Source: Collinsella aerofaciens
GTDB lineage: Bacteria > Actinomycetota > Coriobacteriia > Coriobacteriales > Coriobacteriaceae
Direction of reading: 5' to 3'
Length of the DNA stretch: 64,000 nucleotides
Assembly (NCBI RefSeq): GCF_002736145.1
Contig: NZ_CP024160.1
Coordinates: 1,922,001 to 1,986,000, forward strand
In this document: positions 19,263 to 30,226 of the stretch, one piece after another
Numbering within the stretch: the stretch's first letter is position 1
How the letters are laid out: every line of letters starts with the position of its first letter
Program-made: the position numbers and the translations under genes
The notes under the pieces: generated by a model
The model's input: only the letters and a program-made list of their open reading frames with translations
Told to the model about the DNA's origin: nothing
Database searches by the model: none

Positions 19263-20540
19263 TTACATCACAGCGCGCAGCTCAAATCGATCGCCGTTAA
19301 TGCGGAACTGGCAGTTGCCGTTCATGCGCTCCACGGCAAGTTTGATGCTCTTGGTGCCAAAGCCGTGGCCTGCATGCTGGGTCACGGGCATGCCGTCGAC
19401 CATGCGCGGCGCGCGGTCAAACGTGTTGGAGACTAACAGCAACAGCTGGCCGTCCTCAAGTCGCAGGTCAAGGTCGACGAATCGCTTTCCTTGGGGTGCG
19501 GCGCTTGCGGCGGTGATAGCGTTTTCCAAGGCATTTGAGAGCACGCTAAACAGGTCGGCGTCACCTACGTGGATGGTTTCGGGTACGGCGGCGCGCAGGT
19601 TGGCGGTAATGTCGTTTCTATTGATATCCGAGTTAAATGACGAAAGCGCGATGTTTACGGTCTCGTTGGCGCAGAAGCGGCGTACGGCGGTGCGGTCGCC
19701 GGCTTCGCAGAGTTCGTCGATGCGTTTGAGCGCCTCGTCGGTGTGGCCCTCCTCAATTAAAGCGGCCAGGCCGCGTAGGAAGTGGCGCATATCGTGGCGA
19801 AGAACCGACAGCTCGCGTCCAGATTGACGCCAAGCCTCGAGCTCTTTGATGGCGGCGCTGTCGCGGGTTTCGAGCATCCAACGCTCTCGCTCGGCGGTTT
19901 CCTTTTCTTCGTATTCGCGCAGGTAAACGGCAAGAAACATAAGATAGAAGGCACAGAGCGCAAATGCCAAAAACTCAACCGTCACCACCGAGCCCGAGTG
20001 GAACAGCGTGGTGTAGACGTTGGTGGCGTAGTCAAAGATGTAATAGACGAGCGGCAGGATTAAAAGGATGCCCAGCTCGGTGGGGCTTTTAATCGCCAGG
20101 CGGGGTCCAATGTCGCCGGCCCAATGCAGCAGGACGGCAAAGACGCCGAGCGTGGTAGCGATGCGTGCCAGATAGTACGCGATCTGAGAATCGGTTGCGG
20201 CAAATGCGGCGATGCCCATCCAATTGCTGAACTGGCAGCTCAGATAGGCGCTGGTGACGCCCAACGTCGCGAGCAGCGGACTCAAGTGGTAGCGCGCGCA
20301 TAGGTAGACGGTAAGCGGCAAGTGCACGACGAGCGGATAGACCTGACGGGCAAAAAGCTCTCCGCCAACGACATTGGCGATCGAAAAGGCAGCGCCGGTT
20401 GCGGCTCCGACCCCCACCAACTCGAGCGCATGGCGTCGATTGATTTCGATACCGCACAACGCCGCCGAAGCAAAGACGCCAAAGAGTAGCGTTGTGGCGT
20501 GGTGGATTGCCCAAAGGACCATTTCGACCGAGGAGACCAT
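19263..20540 (-). CDS. Membrane sensor histidine kinase, GHKL/AgrC-like
   Basis: Sensor of 425 residues. Six or so hydrophobic segments fill residues 1-215, with no separate extracellular domain. A coiled linker leads to the phosphoacceptor block LRHDMRHFL at about residue 248. The ATP-binding part has the N box NALENAITAA and G box GHGFGTKSIKLAVERMNG, as in AgrC-type kinases that sense peptides. The start codon overlaps the stop of the response-regulator gene (ATGA), so the pair is translated together. The signal is unknown, and no peptide precursor gene is recognisable next to it. Confidence 0.9.
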   Translation of the reverse strand: MVSSVEMVLWAIHHATTLLFGVFASAALCGIEINRRHALELVGVGAATGAAFSIANVVGGELFARQVYPLVVHLPLTVYLCARYHLSPLLATLGVTSAYLSCQFSNWMGIAAFAATDSQIAYYLARIATTLGVFAVLLHWAGDIGPRLAIKSPTELGILLILPLVYYIFDYATNVYTTLFHSGSVVTVEFLAFALCAFYLMFLAVYLREYEEKETAERERWMLETRDSAAIKELEAWRQSGRELSVLRHDMRHFLRGLAALIEEGHTDEALKRIDELCEAGDRTAVRRFCANETVNIALSSFNSDINRNDITANLRAAVPETIHVGDADLFSVLSNALENAITAASAAPQGKRFVDLDLRLEDGQLLLLVSNTFDRAPRMVDGMPVTQHAGHGFGTKSIKLAVERMNGNCQFRINGDRFELRAVM

Positions 20541-21262
20541 CAGTGTCTCCCACCCTCAAAGCGCACTGCAAAGTAGGCGTCTTGGAACCCCTGCTTGCTG
20601 CTGCGCGACAGCGGAATGCACACGCCGGAGCGCATGACGATGTCCGTGCGATTGAAGTGGTCGATGTTGCGCAAGTTGACCTGGTAGCTACGGTGGCATT
20701 TAAAGAAGGTGGCATTTTGCGCCAAACGGTCCTCGACGCTGCGGAACGACTCGAGTGCCTCGATATCGCGTCCGTCGCGCAGGTGGAAGACCACGTGCTT
20801 GTTGCGCGCCTCGGCATATTCGATGTCGGACAGGCGCAGGGCGTGGTAGCCAAAGGACGTTTTGATCACGAGCTCGTCGGTTGCCGCCGGGCGCATGCTC
20901 GAAAGCTCGTCGAGTAACTGCGTCAGGCGCTCGTAAGTCACGGGCTTGAGCAGATAGTCGAAGGCGCGGACCTCGTAGGACTCCAGTGCAAACTCGGGCG
21001 ACGAGGTAAGGAACACCAGACGCACGGCGGTATCGGCCTGGCGCAATTCGCGCGCGGTGTCCATGCCGTTGACGAGCGGCATGATCATGTCGAGCAGGAT
21101 GATGTCGGCGCGCGATGCGGCATGGCGAGCCAGCAGGTCCTCGCCGCGCGTGACGAGCGCAACATCGACCGCCGTGCCCGTCTCAGTCGACCAACGGTCG
21201 ATCATCCGGTGCAGTCTATCTAGAAAAGCGACATCATCGTCGCAGGCAATAATCTTGAGCAT
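20540..21262 (-). CDS. LytTR response regulator
   Basis: Response regulator of 240 residues. The receiver domain (1-120) has the acidic pocket CDDD, phosphoacceptor Asp58 in IILLDMIMP and Lys in YLLKPV. The C-terminal LytTR DNA-binding domain is at about 133-235 (FFKCHRSYQVNLRNI). It is the first gene of a two-gene unit with the AgrC-like kinase. LytTR regulators bind paired 9-10 base sites; I could not identify such a pair in the window. Confidence 0.93.
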   Translation of the reverse strand: MLKIIACDDDVAFLDRLHRMIDRWSTETGTAVDVALVTRGEDLLARHAASRADIILLDMIMPLVNGMDTARELRQADTAVRLVFLTSSPEFALESYEVRAFDYLLKPVTYERLTQLLDELSSMRPAATDELVIKTSFGYHALRLSDIEYAEARNKHVVFHLRDGRDIEALESFRSVEDRLAQNATFFKCHRSYQVNLRNIDHFNRTDIVMRSGVCIPLSRSSKQGFQDAYFAVRFEGGRH

Positions 21263-21468
21263 TCTGAGCCCCCTTAGTAATTCGATTTTGCCACATTGGG
21301 CGCGTGCCGCTCGCGGGGAGCGCCCGTTCGTGCCTCATGGTGCGCAACTCGTGCCGAGCGGTATTGCGGTGACGAAAGATGCCTCCTGCGCTATCGAGAG
21401 CTCGGCTATCCTCAGCTTGCCAGTTCGAAAATGGGCCTGCCGCATGATTGAATCTTTATTTCAACTTT

Positions 21469-21512
21469 ACACCTAGGTTTACAGCTGTCTTGTCAGCTGT
21501 AAACCTAGGTGT
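21469..21512. promoter_or_regulatory. Palindromic NiaR-type operator on the nad promoter
   Basis: Perfect 19-base arms (21469-21487 and 21494-21512) flank TCTTGT. The core ACAGCTGTCTTGTCAGCTGT resembles the sites recognised by the niacin-responsive repressor NiaR (YrxA). A promoter TTGTCA (21490-21495), 17-base spacer and CATACT (21513-21518) overlaps the right half, so binding would block RNA polymerase. niaR is the last gene of the operon it would control. Confidence 0.8.
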
Positions 21513-21553
21513 CATACTAAAGCCCCAAGATTCGCCAAAAGAGAGGGGCCTTG

Positions 21554-22579
21554 ATGGCACAGAGCGCGAACATGGATGCGTCGGAGCTTGCACGCGACAT
21601 TGCGGCCGGCCTGGCATCGGCAACGACGGCAACGGAGCGCGCGGCATTGGTGCCCGCAGAGCTCGTCGAGGCCATTCAGCAACTTAAAACCCAACGTGAC
21701 GCGGTGATCCTGGCACACTATTACGTGGCGCCCGAGGTCCAGGCTGTGGCCGATTACGTCGGTGACAGCTTCTATCTGGCAAAGCTTGCCAAGAGCCTGC
21801 CGCAGCAGACCATCGTGCTGTGCGGCGTGGAGTTTATGGGCGAGAGCGCCAAGCTGCTCAATCCCACTAAGACCGTGCTGCTGCCCGAGCCGGGCGCGGA
21901 CTGCCCCATGGCACACATGGTTAAGCGCGAGACGGTCGACGCGGCGCGCGCCGAGTACGGCGACGACCTGGCTGTCGTCTGCTACGTCAACTCCACGGTC
22001 GAGATCAAGAGCTGGAGCGACGTGTGCGTCACCAGTTCCAACGCCGTTAAGATCGTGTCCGAGCTGCCGCAGCAGCATGTCCTGTTCATTCCCGACCAAA
22101 ACCTGGGCCGCTTTGTAGCCGAGCAGGTGCCGCAAAAGCACGTCATCCTCAACAACGGCTACTGCCCGCGCCATCACATCATCACCGTCGAGCAGATCGT
22201 CGACGCGACGGAGGCCCACCCCGACGCGCTCGTGCTGGCGCACCCCGAGTGCAAGGCCGACGTCCTGGCCGAGGCCGACTACATCGGCTCCACCGCCGGC
22301 ATCATCAAGTATGCCGAGGAGTCCGACGCGAGCGAGTTCATTATCGTGACGGTCCGCGGCGTGCTCTACGAGCTCGAGCGCCGCTGCCAGGGCACCGGCA
22401 AGAAGTTCTACTTCCCCGCGGTGCAACCCACCTGCGTCAACATGGACCTCATCACGCTCGAAAAGCTCGTGCGCTGCCTGGAGACGGGCGAGGGCGAGGT
22501 GCAGATCGGCATGTCGGACGAGGCCACCGACCAGGCCAAACTCACGCTCGACCGCATGCTCGAGTACGCAGCGCGCTAG
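21554..22579 (+). CDS. nadA: Quinolinate synthase
   Basis: NadA condenses iminoaspartate with dihydroxyacetone phosphate to quinolinate using a [4Fe-4S] cluster. The 341-residue protein shows the family blocks ILAHYYVAPEVQ, VLCGVEFMGESAK, NNGYCPRHH, LAHPEC and QPTCVNMDLITLEKL. A TTG directly before the ATG at 21554 could also start; GAGAGGGG lies upstream of both. It is the first gene of nadA-nadB-nadC-niaR, under a NiaR-type operator. Confidence 0.96.
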   Translation: MAQSANMDASELARDIAAGLASATTATERAALVPAELVEAIQQLKTQRDAVILAHYYVAPEVQAVADYVGDSFYLAKLAKSLPQQTIVLCGVEFMGESAKLLNPTKTVLLPEPGADCPMAHMVKRETVDAARAEYGDDLAVVCYVNSTVEIKSWSDVCVTSSNAVKIVSELPQQHVLFIPDQNLGRFVAEQVPQKHVILNNGYCPRHHIITVEQIVDATEAHPDALVLAHPECKADVLAEADYIGSTAGIIKYAEESDASEFIIVTVRGVLYELERRCQGTGKKFYFPAVQPTCVNMDLITLEKLVRCLETGEGEVQIGMSDEATDQAKLTLDRMLEYAAR

Positions 22580-22582
22580 AAC

Positions 22583-22617
22583 AATGTGGCATGAGGGACG
22601 GTCCCTTATGCCACATT
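22583..22617. repeat. GGGAC hairpin between nadA and nadB
   Basis: AATGTGGCATGAGGGAC (22583-22599) pairs with GTCCCTTATGCCACATT (22601-22617) over 17 positions with one G-T pair. It belongs to the GGGAC hairpin family. It sits inside an operon and has no T-run, so it may protect or separate mRNA segments rather than end them. Confidence 0.7.
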
Positions 22618-22635
22618 ACAAGGGAGAGGATTCCT

Positions 22636-24012
22636 GTGGAAACCAAACAATACCCCGACATGAAGTGCGACGTCGTTATTGCCGGCTGCGGCGTAGCGGG
22701 CCTGTATGCGGCTCTCAACCTGCCGACGAGCATGCGCGTGATCATGCTCTCCAAGGGCGCTGTCGACGAGTGCGATTCGATGCTCGCGCAGGGCGGCATT
22801 TGCGTGCTGCCCGAGGGCTCGGACTACGATGCCTTCTTTGAGGACACCATGCACGCCGGCCACTACGAGAACCGCCGCGAGAGCGTCGACATCATGATTC
22901 GCTCGAGCCGCTCGGTCATCAACGACCTGCTGGCGATGGGCGTGGACTTTGAGCGCAAGGCCGACGGCAGCCTCGACTTTACCCGCGAGGGTGCGCACAG
23001 CCGCCCCCGCATTGCCTTCCATGCCGACATTACGGGCAAGGAGATTACGACCAAGCTGCTCCAGGCTGTCCGCAAGCTGGACAACGTGCAGATTCTCGAA
23101 CACGTTGCCATGACCGACATCCTGACGGGCGAGCGTGATGGCGCCACGGTGTGTGCCGGTGTCGTCGCCGTTCCCGTGGACGAGGACAACTCGGTTCGTC
23201 CCGCCGACGAGCTGATAAATGCCGCTGAGGGCGCGCATGCCGGCGAGCCGTTTAAGATCCATGCCCGTCACACGCTGTGGGCAACGGGCGGCATCGGCGG
23301 CGTATACGACCACTCGACCAACTATCCGCAGCTCACGGGCGATGCCTGCTACATCGCTCAGGAGCATGGCATTAAGATGGAGCACCTGGACTACGTGCAG
23401 ATCCACCCCACGGGACTGTTCTCGCCGCAGCCGGGCCGCACCTTCCTGATCAGCGAGAGCTGCCGCGGCGAGGGCGCGATTTTGCTCAACGCCGCCGGTG
23501 AGCGCTTTACCGACGAGTTGCAGCCGCGCGATGTGGTCGCCGCCGCTATTCGCGAGCAGATGAAGCAGGACGGTACCGAGCACGAGTGGCTGAGCTTTGC
23601 CCCCGTCGAGCGCGATGTAGTGACCGGGCACTTTGCCAACATTCGCGCACGCTGCCTGGAGGACGGCCGTGACATCTTGGACGAGCCCATCCCCGTTACG
23701 CCTACGCAGCACTACTTTATGGGCGGCGTGTGGGTCGACAAGGACGGCCGCACCTCGATGCCCGAGCTCTACGCCGCCGGCGAGACGGCCTGCAACGGCG
23801 TGCACGGCAAGAATCGCCTGGCTTCCAACAGCCTGCTCGAGGCGCTGGTCTGGGGTCGTCGCTCCGCGTGGTACATGCGTACCGGCGAGTCGCTGGCCGT
23901 GGAGCAGGCGGGCGATCCCGCGCTCGATGGCCGTCATCGCGCCCTGAGTGCCGACACCCTGGCAATCGATGATTTGGCCCGTGCCGCCGGCACGCAGGCC
24001 GTGGAGGAGTAG
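22636..24012 (+). CDS. nadB: L-aspartate oxidase
   Basis: FAD enzyme oxidising L-aspartate to iminoaspartate for NadA; in anaerobes fumarate is the usual electron acceptor. The 458-residue protein has the FAD-binding start CDVVIAGCGVAGLYAAL, then SMLAQGG, RIAFHADITGKEI, HPTGL and the C-terminal block AAGETACNGVHGKNRLASNS. The start is GTG at 22636 with AGGGAGAGG upstream; no ATG in frame fits better. The open frame extending further upstream is accidental. It lies 3 bases before nadC. Confidence 0.95.
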   Translation: METKQYPDMKCDVVIAGCGVAGLYAALNLPTSMRVIMLSKGAVDECDSMLAQGGICVLPEGSDYDAFFEDTMHAGHYENRRESVDIMIRSSRSVINDLLAMGVDFERKADGSLDFTREGAHSRPRIAFHADITGKEITTKLLQAVRKLDNVQILEHVAMTDILTGERDGATVCAGVVAVPVDEDNSVRPADELINAAEGAHAGEPFKIHARHTLWATGGIGGVYDHSTNYPQLTGDACYIAQEHGIKMEHLDYVQIHPTGLFSPQPGRTFLISESCRGEGAILLNAAGERFTDELQPRDVVAAAIREQMKQDGTEHEWLSFAPVERDVVTGHFANIRARCLEDGRDILDEPIPVTPTQHYFMGGVWVDKDGRTSMPELYAAGETACNGVHGKNRLASNSLLEALVWGRRSAWYMRTGESLAVEQAGDPALDGRHRALSADTLAIDDLARAAGTQAVEE

Positions 24013-24015
24013 ACC

Positions 24016-24876
24016 ATGAATCCCATTACCATGAAGCTCGTCGTCGATGATCTGATTCTGCAGGCTCTGCGCGAGGACATTACCTTTGAGGACGTGAGCA
24101 CGGCGAGCGTGTGCCCCACGGCGCGTCCCGCCACGGTGGAGCTTATCGCCAAGGCCGATGGCATCATCGCGGGACTTGATGTGTTCGCTCGCACCTTCGA
24201 GCTGCTGGATTCGCAGAGCTCGGTGCTGTTTGATGTTGCCGACGGTGACGAGGTTCACGCCGGCGACCACGTGGGCCAGGTGCGCGGCGATGCGCGCGTG
24301 CTGCTTTCGGGCGAGCGCGTGGCGCTCAACTACCTGCAGCGCATGAGCGGTATCGCTACCTATACGCACAGAATGGCCGCGGTGCTCGAGGGCACCAAGA
24401 CCGTGCTCGTCGATACGCGCAAGACCACGCCGGGCATGCGCGTTTTCGAGAAGGCCGCGGTCGAGATCGGCGGCGGCAGCAACCACCGTTACAACCTGTC
24501 GACGGCCGTCATGCTCAAGGACAACCACATCGACGCCGCCGGTGGTGTGATGCGTGCGATCGAAATGGCGCGCGCCCACGCGTCGTTTACCACGACGGTC
24601 GAGATCGAGTGTGAGAACCTGGACATGGTACGCGAGGCCGTGGAGGCCGGTGCCGACATTATCATGTTCGACAACATGACCCACGACGACATGGCTGCCG
24701 CGATTGAGCTTATCGCCGGCCGCGCCAAGACCGAGTGCTCGGGCAACGTGGACGCTAACAATATCCGCGCGCTCGCCGACCTAGGCGTTGACTTTATTAG
24801 CTCGGGGGCGTTGACGCACTCTGCGCCGATTCTCGACCTCTCGCTCAAGCACCTGCGTCTGTTGGACGGTAAATAA
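24016..24876 (+). CDS. nadC: Nicotinate-nucleotide pyrophosphorylase (quinolinate phosphoribosyltransferase)
   Basis: NadC converts quinolinate and PRPP to nicotinate mononucleotide. The 286-residue sequence shows EDITFEDVST, ALNYLQRMSGIATYT, DTRKTTPGMR, NHRYNLSTAVMLKDNH, EIECENLD and ISSGALTHSAP. GGAG lies before the ATG. The stop TAA shares a base with the ATG of niaR (TAATG), indicating coupled translation. Confidence 0.97.
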   Translation: MNPITMKLVVDDLILQALREDITFEDVSTASVCPTARPATVELIAKADGIIAGLDVFARTFELLDSQSSVLFDVADGDEVHAGDHVGQVRGDARVLLSGERVALNYLQRMSGIATYTHRMAAVLEGTKTVLVDTRKTTPGMRVFEKAAVEIGGGSNHRYNLSTAVMLKDNHIDAAGGVMRAIEMARAHASFTTTVEIECENLDMVREAVEAGADIIMFDNMTHDDMAAAIELIAGRAKTECSGNVDANNIRALADLGVDFISSGALTHSAPILDLSLKHLRLLDGK

Positions 24877-25421
24877 TGGACGCCCGTGAGCGTCGCCGTG
24901 CCATCATGGGCGTGCTCGAGGGAGCCACGGAGCCCGTTTCGGGCAGCGCGCTTGCCCGCGAGGTTGGCGTGAGCCGTCAGGTCGTGGTTCAGGATATTGC
25001 CCTGTTACGTGCCGATGGGCACGATATCGTGGCGACCAACCGTGGTTATGTGCTGCAGGAGGCCCCCAGCAGCCCCGCCGTGCCCACGCGCTTGGTCAAG
25101 GTTCGCCACAGCGTGGAGCAGGCAGGCGATGAGCTCACGAGTATCGTCGACGCCGGTGGCGCCGTGCTCAACGTGATCGTCAATCACCGCGTGTACGGTA
25201 AGATCACGGCCGACCTGGACATCCGCAATCGTCGCGATGTTGAGCGCTACCTGCACGATATCGAGAGCGGCAAGAGCTTCCCACTGCTGACGGTGACGAG
25301 CGGCTATCACTTCCATCGCATTGCGGCGGAAGACGAGCAGACCCTCGACGAGATCGAGGCCATACTCAAGGAGAAGGGCTACCTTGCCGATTTAATGCCT
25401 TACGAGGACGATCTATCGTAG
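24876..25421 (+). CDS. niaR: Niacin-responsive repressor NiaR (YrxA)
   Basis: Repressor of 181 residues with an N-terminal winged HTH (GSALAREVGVSRQVVVQDIALLRADGHD split around residues 22-50) and a C-terminal 3H domain with its metal- and niacin-binding histidines (VRHSVE, VNHRVYG, YHFHRI). NiaR represses NAD synthesis and niacin uptake when niacin is present. Being the last gene of the nad operon, it probably regulates its own transcription through the palindrome at 21469. Confidence 0.94.
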   Translation: MDARERRRAIMGVLEGATEPVSGSALAREVGVSRQVVVQDIALLRADGHDIVATNRGYVLQEAPSSPAVPTRLVKVRHSVEQAGDELTSIVDAGGAVLNVIVNHRVYGKITADLDIRNRRDVERYLHDIESGKSFPLLTVTSGYHFHRIAAEDEQTLDEIEAILKEKGYLADLMPYEDDLS

Positions 25422-25477
25422 CCGACGTTGCAAACGCCCCTAAGCGGCAACCTGCGACGGTGCCTAATTGGTTATCC

Positions 25478-25526
25478 GCACAAAAAAGGAGGCCTCCGCG
25501 GCGATGCGGAGGCCTCCTTTTTGTGC
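25478..25526. terminator. Bidirectional terminator between niaR and the ferredoxin gene
   Basis: A stem with AAAAAAGGAGGCCTCCGC on one side (25482-25499) and GCGGAGGCCTCCTTTTT on the other (25506-25522), loop GGCGAT, has A and T runs on both ends and can stop transcripts from both convergent genes. Confidence 0.92.
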
Positions 25527-25561
25527 ACGGTGTACTTGTGAGTGTGCAAGTGGGGGAGTTA

Positions 25562-25747
25562 TTACTCCTCGACGATCTCGGTGATCGCGCCAGCGGGGCA
25601 AGCGTCCTGGCAAGCGCCACAGGCGACGCAGGAGTCCTCGTCAGCGACGGTAGCGACGTCCTGGAGCTCCAGAACGCCAGCGGGGCAGGAGTCGACGCAA
25701 ACGCCACAAGCGATGCACTCGTCGGCATCAATTACGGGATGAGCCAT
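25562..25747 (-). CDS. 2[4Fe-4S] ferredoxin
   Basis: Clostridial-type ferredoxin of 61 residues with two CxxCxxCxxxCP motifs (CIACGVCVDSCPAG and CVACGACQDACPAG), each binding one [4Fe-4S] cluster for low-potential electron transfer. AGAGGAAA precedes the ATG at 25747; a longer frame to 25813 adds an unrelated leader. It is a single-gene unit ending at the shared terminator. Its partners are not evident here. Confidence 0.95.
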   Translation of the reverse strand: MAHPVIDADECIACGVCVDSCPAGVLELQDVATVADEDSCVACGACQDACPAGAITEIVEE

Positions 25748-25965
25748 GGTAGTTTCCTCTCTGTTGACCGACGCTACAGACGATGCGCGCCGGTTTGATT
25801 CGGGCAAAAACATACCACGGGAGCGACCGTTTGCAATACCCTCTGGCCGGCATCTTCATACCGTTCGCCGAGTATGCCAAGGTTTACTAAAAAACACGCA
25901 GGTGGGGCCATTGAGCTGCGTAAATGTTAGCTATAGGTGACTTGAAATATTGAGCTATTAAGTGC

Positions 25966-26086
25966 GCCTGCGGAAAGGGCATCCCGTTATTTGGCCGAAA
26001 AACGGGTCGCAGCTTCCGGTTGGACCGCCCGGCGGAAACTGTGTCCCAGAATTCGCGCTCAGACCGGGATACCCTTTCCGCAAGGC
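25966..26086. other. Intergenic fold with 20-bp closing stem upstream of dnaK
   Basis: GCCTGCGGAAAGGGCATCCC begins the left arm (25966-25986), which pairs with 26065-26086 with one G-T pair and one bulge. The 78-base interior can form a smaller hairpin (TTCCG...CGGAA). The element lies in a gene-free stretch of about 600 bases between the ferredoxin and dnaK. It could be a small RNA or another long palindromic repeat; no second copy is in this window. The rest of 25748-26342 holds no gene that I can see. Confidence 0.45.
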
Positions 26087-26207
26087 AGCCCCAGGCACCT
26101 TCGGACCCAAACCTCAGCCATCTCTACATAGATCTCAATAGATCTGCCGAGAACTCAAACAGTGCATCTACCTGCGCATTTGAGAACCTAAACTCTCAGA
26201 GATAAGA

Positions 26208-26241
26208 AATCTTATATGAATTGACTTAGATTTTGTATATT
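26208..26241 (+). promoter_or_regulatory. Heat-shock promoter/operator motif of dnaK
   Basis: AATCTTATA (26208-26216), six bases, GACTTAGATTT (26223-26233), then TGTATATT. The same two blocks with identical spacing stand upstream of clpB (35874-35899). The flanks AATCT and AGATT are inverted. It is a candidate HspR site combined with the -10 region. Confidence 0.55.
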
Positions 26242-26342
26242 CCGGCCCATAAGGGGATACACTACATCCTGAAAGACAAGCCGAAGCGCCGCGCGACAGA
26301 CCGTCGAGGCGGCGCGAACGCAAAAGAGAGAGGGAATTTCTA

Positions 26343-28235
<1,893 letters not shown>

Positions 28236-28237
28236 TC

Positions 28238-29080
28238 ATGTCCGCCCGTAAAGCTCGCACGGAGGCGGCCGCCGCTGGAGCCGCCCCCGTTGACTCTGAG
28301 GAGAAGGACGTGAAGATTCCCGTAGAGGCCGTCGACGATACCGAGGCCAACGAGGCCGAGGCCGCCGAGGCTGCCGAGAACCAGGTAGAGGATTCCAACA
28401 AGGAGGCGACGATGACCGAGGACGAGATGGTGGAAGCCGCTATCCGCGCCGGTGAGGAAGCCGCCGACAACGACTTTAAGCTCAAGTTCGAGCAGGCCCA
28501 AAAGGAGCTTGCCGACGTGCGTCATGAGCTCGAAGCTGCGGCAGAGGCTCAGAAGGCTGCCGAGGACAAGGCGAAGGACGCCACCGAGCGCACCGCCCGT
28601 CTGCAGGCCGACTGGGAGAATTTCCGTCGCCGCACCGCCAACGAGCGCATCGCCGAGCGCGACCGCGCGACCGAGAAGCTTGTCACCGCGCTGTTGCCGG
28701 TGATCGACGATATCGAGCGCGCGATCGACCATGCCCGCAGCCAAGAGCTTTCCGACGACTTTAAGCAGTTCGTCGATGGCGTCGATGCGGTGCATGCCAA
28801 GCTGCTTGATGTGTTTGCGCACGAGGGCGTTGAGCCCATCGACCCCAAGGGCGAGGCGTTCGATCCGCTCGAGCACCAGGCCGTGGGGCGTGTCGAGGAC
28901 GCATCGCAGTACGACGAGACCGTCAACGACGTGTACCAGAAGGGCTACCGCATGGCGGACCGCATCCTGCGCTCCGCGATGGTGACGGTGACCTACGGTG
29001 GCGAGAAGCGCCCCGCACCGGAGCCCGAAGCGGCGCCCGAGGATGCCGCGGCCGATACGGCCGAGAGCACCGAGGAGTAA
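28238..29080 (+). CDS. grpE: Nucleotide exchange factor GrpE
   Basis: GrpE releases ADP from DnaK. The protein has 280 residues, longer than the usual 180-220, because of an N-terminal Ala/Glu-rich region of about 85 residues (EANEAEAAEAAEN). The long coiled coil and beta domain follow, with DWENFRRRTANERI, LLPVIDDIERAI and YQKGYRMADRILRSAMVTV. It lies two bases after dnaK. A hairpin terminator follows, so dnaJ-hspR may be made at a lower level. Confidence 0.95.
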   Translation: MSARKARTEAAAAGAAPVDSEEKDVKIPVEAVDDTEANEAEAAEAAENQVEDSNKEATMTEDEMVEAAIRAGEEAADNDFKLKFEQAQKELADVRHELEAAAEAQKAAEDKAKDATERTARLQADWENFRRRTANERIAERDRATEKLVTALLPVIDDIERAIDHARSQELSDDFKQFVDGVDAVHAKLLDVFAHEGVEPIDPKGEAFDPLEHQAVGRVEDASQYDETVNDVYQKGYRMADRILRSAMVTVTYGGEKRPAPEPEAAPEDAAADTAESTEE

Positions 29081-29085
29081 TTGAG

Positions 29086-29117
29086 AAGGGCCCCGGGGCA
29101 ACACCCGGGGCCCTTTC
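29086..29117 (+). terminator. Hairpin terminator after grpE
   Basis: GGGCCCCGGG (29088-29097) pairs with CCCGGGGCCC (29104-29113), flanked by AA and TTT. The short T-run suggests partial termination within the operon. Confidence 0.7.
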
Positions 29118-29188
29118 TGGCCTAGTGCCATATGAAAGCATGAGCCGCCGTCTGCATGGACGGCGGACGTAACAGGAGAGGAGCTACG

Positions 29189-30154
29189 ATGGCTGCAGGC
29201 AAAACCTTCTATGACATCCTGGGCGTATCCAAGAGCGCCTCCGACAAAGAGATCAAGAGCGCGTTTCGCAAGCTCGCGCAAAAATATCACCCCGATGCCG
29301 GCGGCGACGAGGCCAAGTTCAAGGAGATCAGCGAGGCCTACGAGACGCTTTCGGACGAGAAGAAGCGCAAAGAGTACGACCAGATGCTCATGTTTGGCGG
29401 CATGCCGGGCGCGGGCGGCGCGTATAGCGGCGGTTACGGTGCCGGCGCGGGCGCCAGCGGCTGGGGCGATATCTTCGACAGCATCTTTAGCGGCAACGGC
29501 GCCTGGGGCAGCGATTGGGGCTCGGGCTTTGCCGGGGCTGCGGGCGCTGCCGGTGCCGGCGCGGGTCGCAGCCGCGCGCGCAAGGGCGGCGACCTGTCGC
29601 TGACCGTCGATGTGACGGCCGAGGACGCGTTTCGCGGCGTGACGCACAAGGTCACCTATCGCATTCCCTCGACAGGCGAGCAGCAGACCATTACGGTCTC
29701 GGTGCCCGCGGGCGCGGTCGACGGCGGCAAGCTGCGCTACAAGCGTCGCGGCGAGTATGGCGTTGCGGGTGGCGAGCGCGGCGACCTGGTCGTGACCACG
29801 CATGTGGAGGAGCACCCGCTGTTTAAGCGCAAAGGCGCCGACGTGACCATGGAGGTACCGGTCTCGGTCTACGAGGCGGCGCTCGGCTGCACGGTGGACG
29901 TGCCCACGCCCGGCGGTGCGACGGTCCGTTTGAAAGTGCCCGCTGGCACCCAGACGGGCAAGAAGTTCCGCTTTAAGGAGATGGGTGCGCCCGACGTTAA
30001 GCACCGTGGCCGCACAGGCGCGCTGCTCGTCGAGATCAAGGTGCAGGTCCCCACGAACCTATCCGATGACGAGCGCGATGCCATGACCAAGCTGCGCGAG
30101 GCCGACACGCGCGATTATCGCGAGAAGGTCAACCGTTACAAGGCGACGTACTAG
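29189..30154 (+). CDS. dnaJ: DnaJ-family chaperone lacking the zinc finger
   Basis: J-domain cochaperone of 321 residues. The J domain (1-70) has the HPD motif in YHPDAGG, followed by a Gly/Ala-rich linker (75-135) and the C-terminal peptide-binding domains ([36 protein letters not shown]-like). None of the four CxxCxGxG zinc motifs of classical DnaJ is present, so it is of the CbpA/DnaJ2 type. GGAGAGGAG precedes the ATG at 29189. Its place in the operon suggests that it is the main partner of this DnaK, unless a classical DnaJ exists elsewhere. Confidence 0.92.
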   Translation: MAAGKTFYDILGVSKSASDKEIKSAFRKLAQKYHPDAGGDEAKFKEISEAYETLSDEKKRKEYDQMLMFGGMPGAGGAYSGGYGAGAGASGWGDIFDSIFSGNGAWGSDWGSGFAGAAGAAGAGAGRSRARKGGDLSLTVDVTAEDAFRGVTHKVTYRIPSTGEQQTITVSVPAGAVDGGKLRYKRRGEYGVAGGERGDLVVTTHVEEHPLFKRKGADVTMEVPVSVYEAALGCTVDVPTPGGATVRLKVPAGTQTGKKFRFKEMGAPDVKHRGRTGALLVEIKVQVPTNLSDDERDAMTKLREADTRDYREKVNRYKATY

Positions 30155-30226
30155 GGCGGTCGTGGCGCACACCCGCGCCCGCGGGCTTATGATGGACGAT
30201 AACGAGACGGAAAGGGGTCAGGTAGC

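Noticed and set aside
22606-24684. Open frame of 692 codons opposite nadB and nadC
   Set aside because: It spans two firm genes and matches no family.
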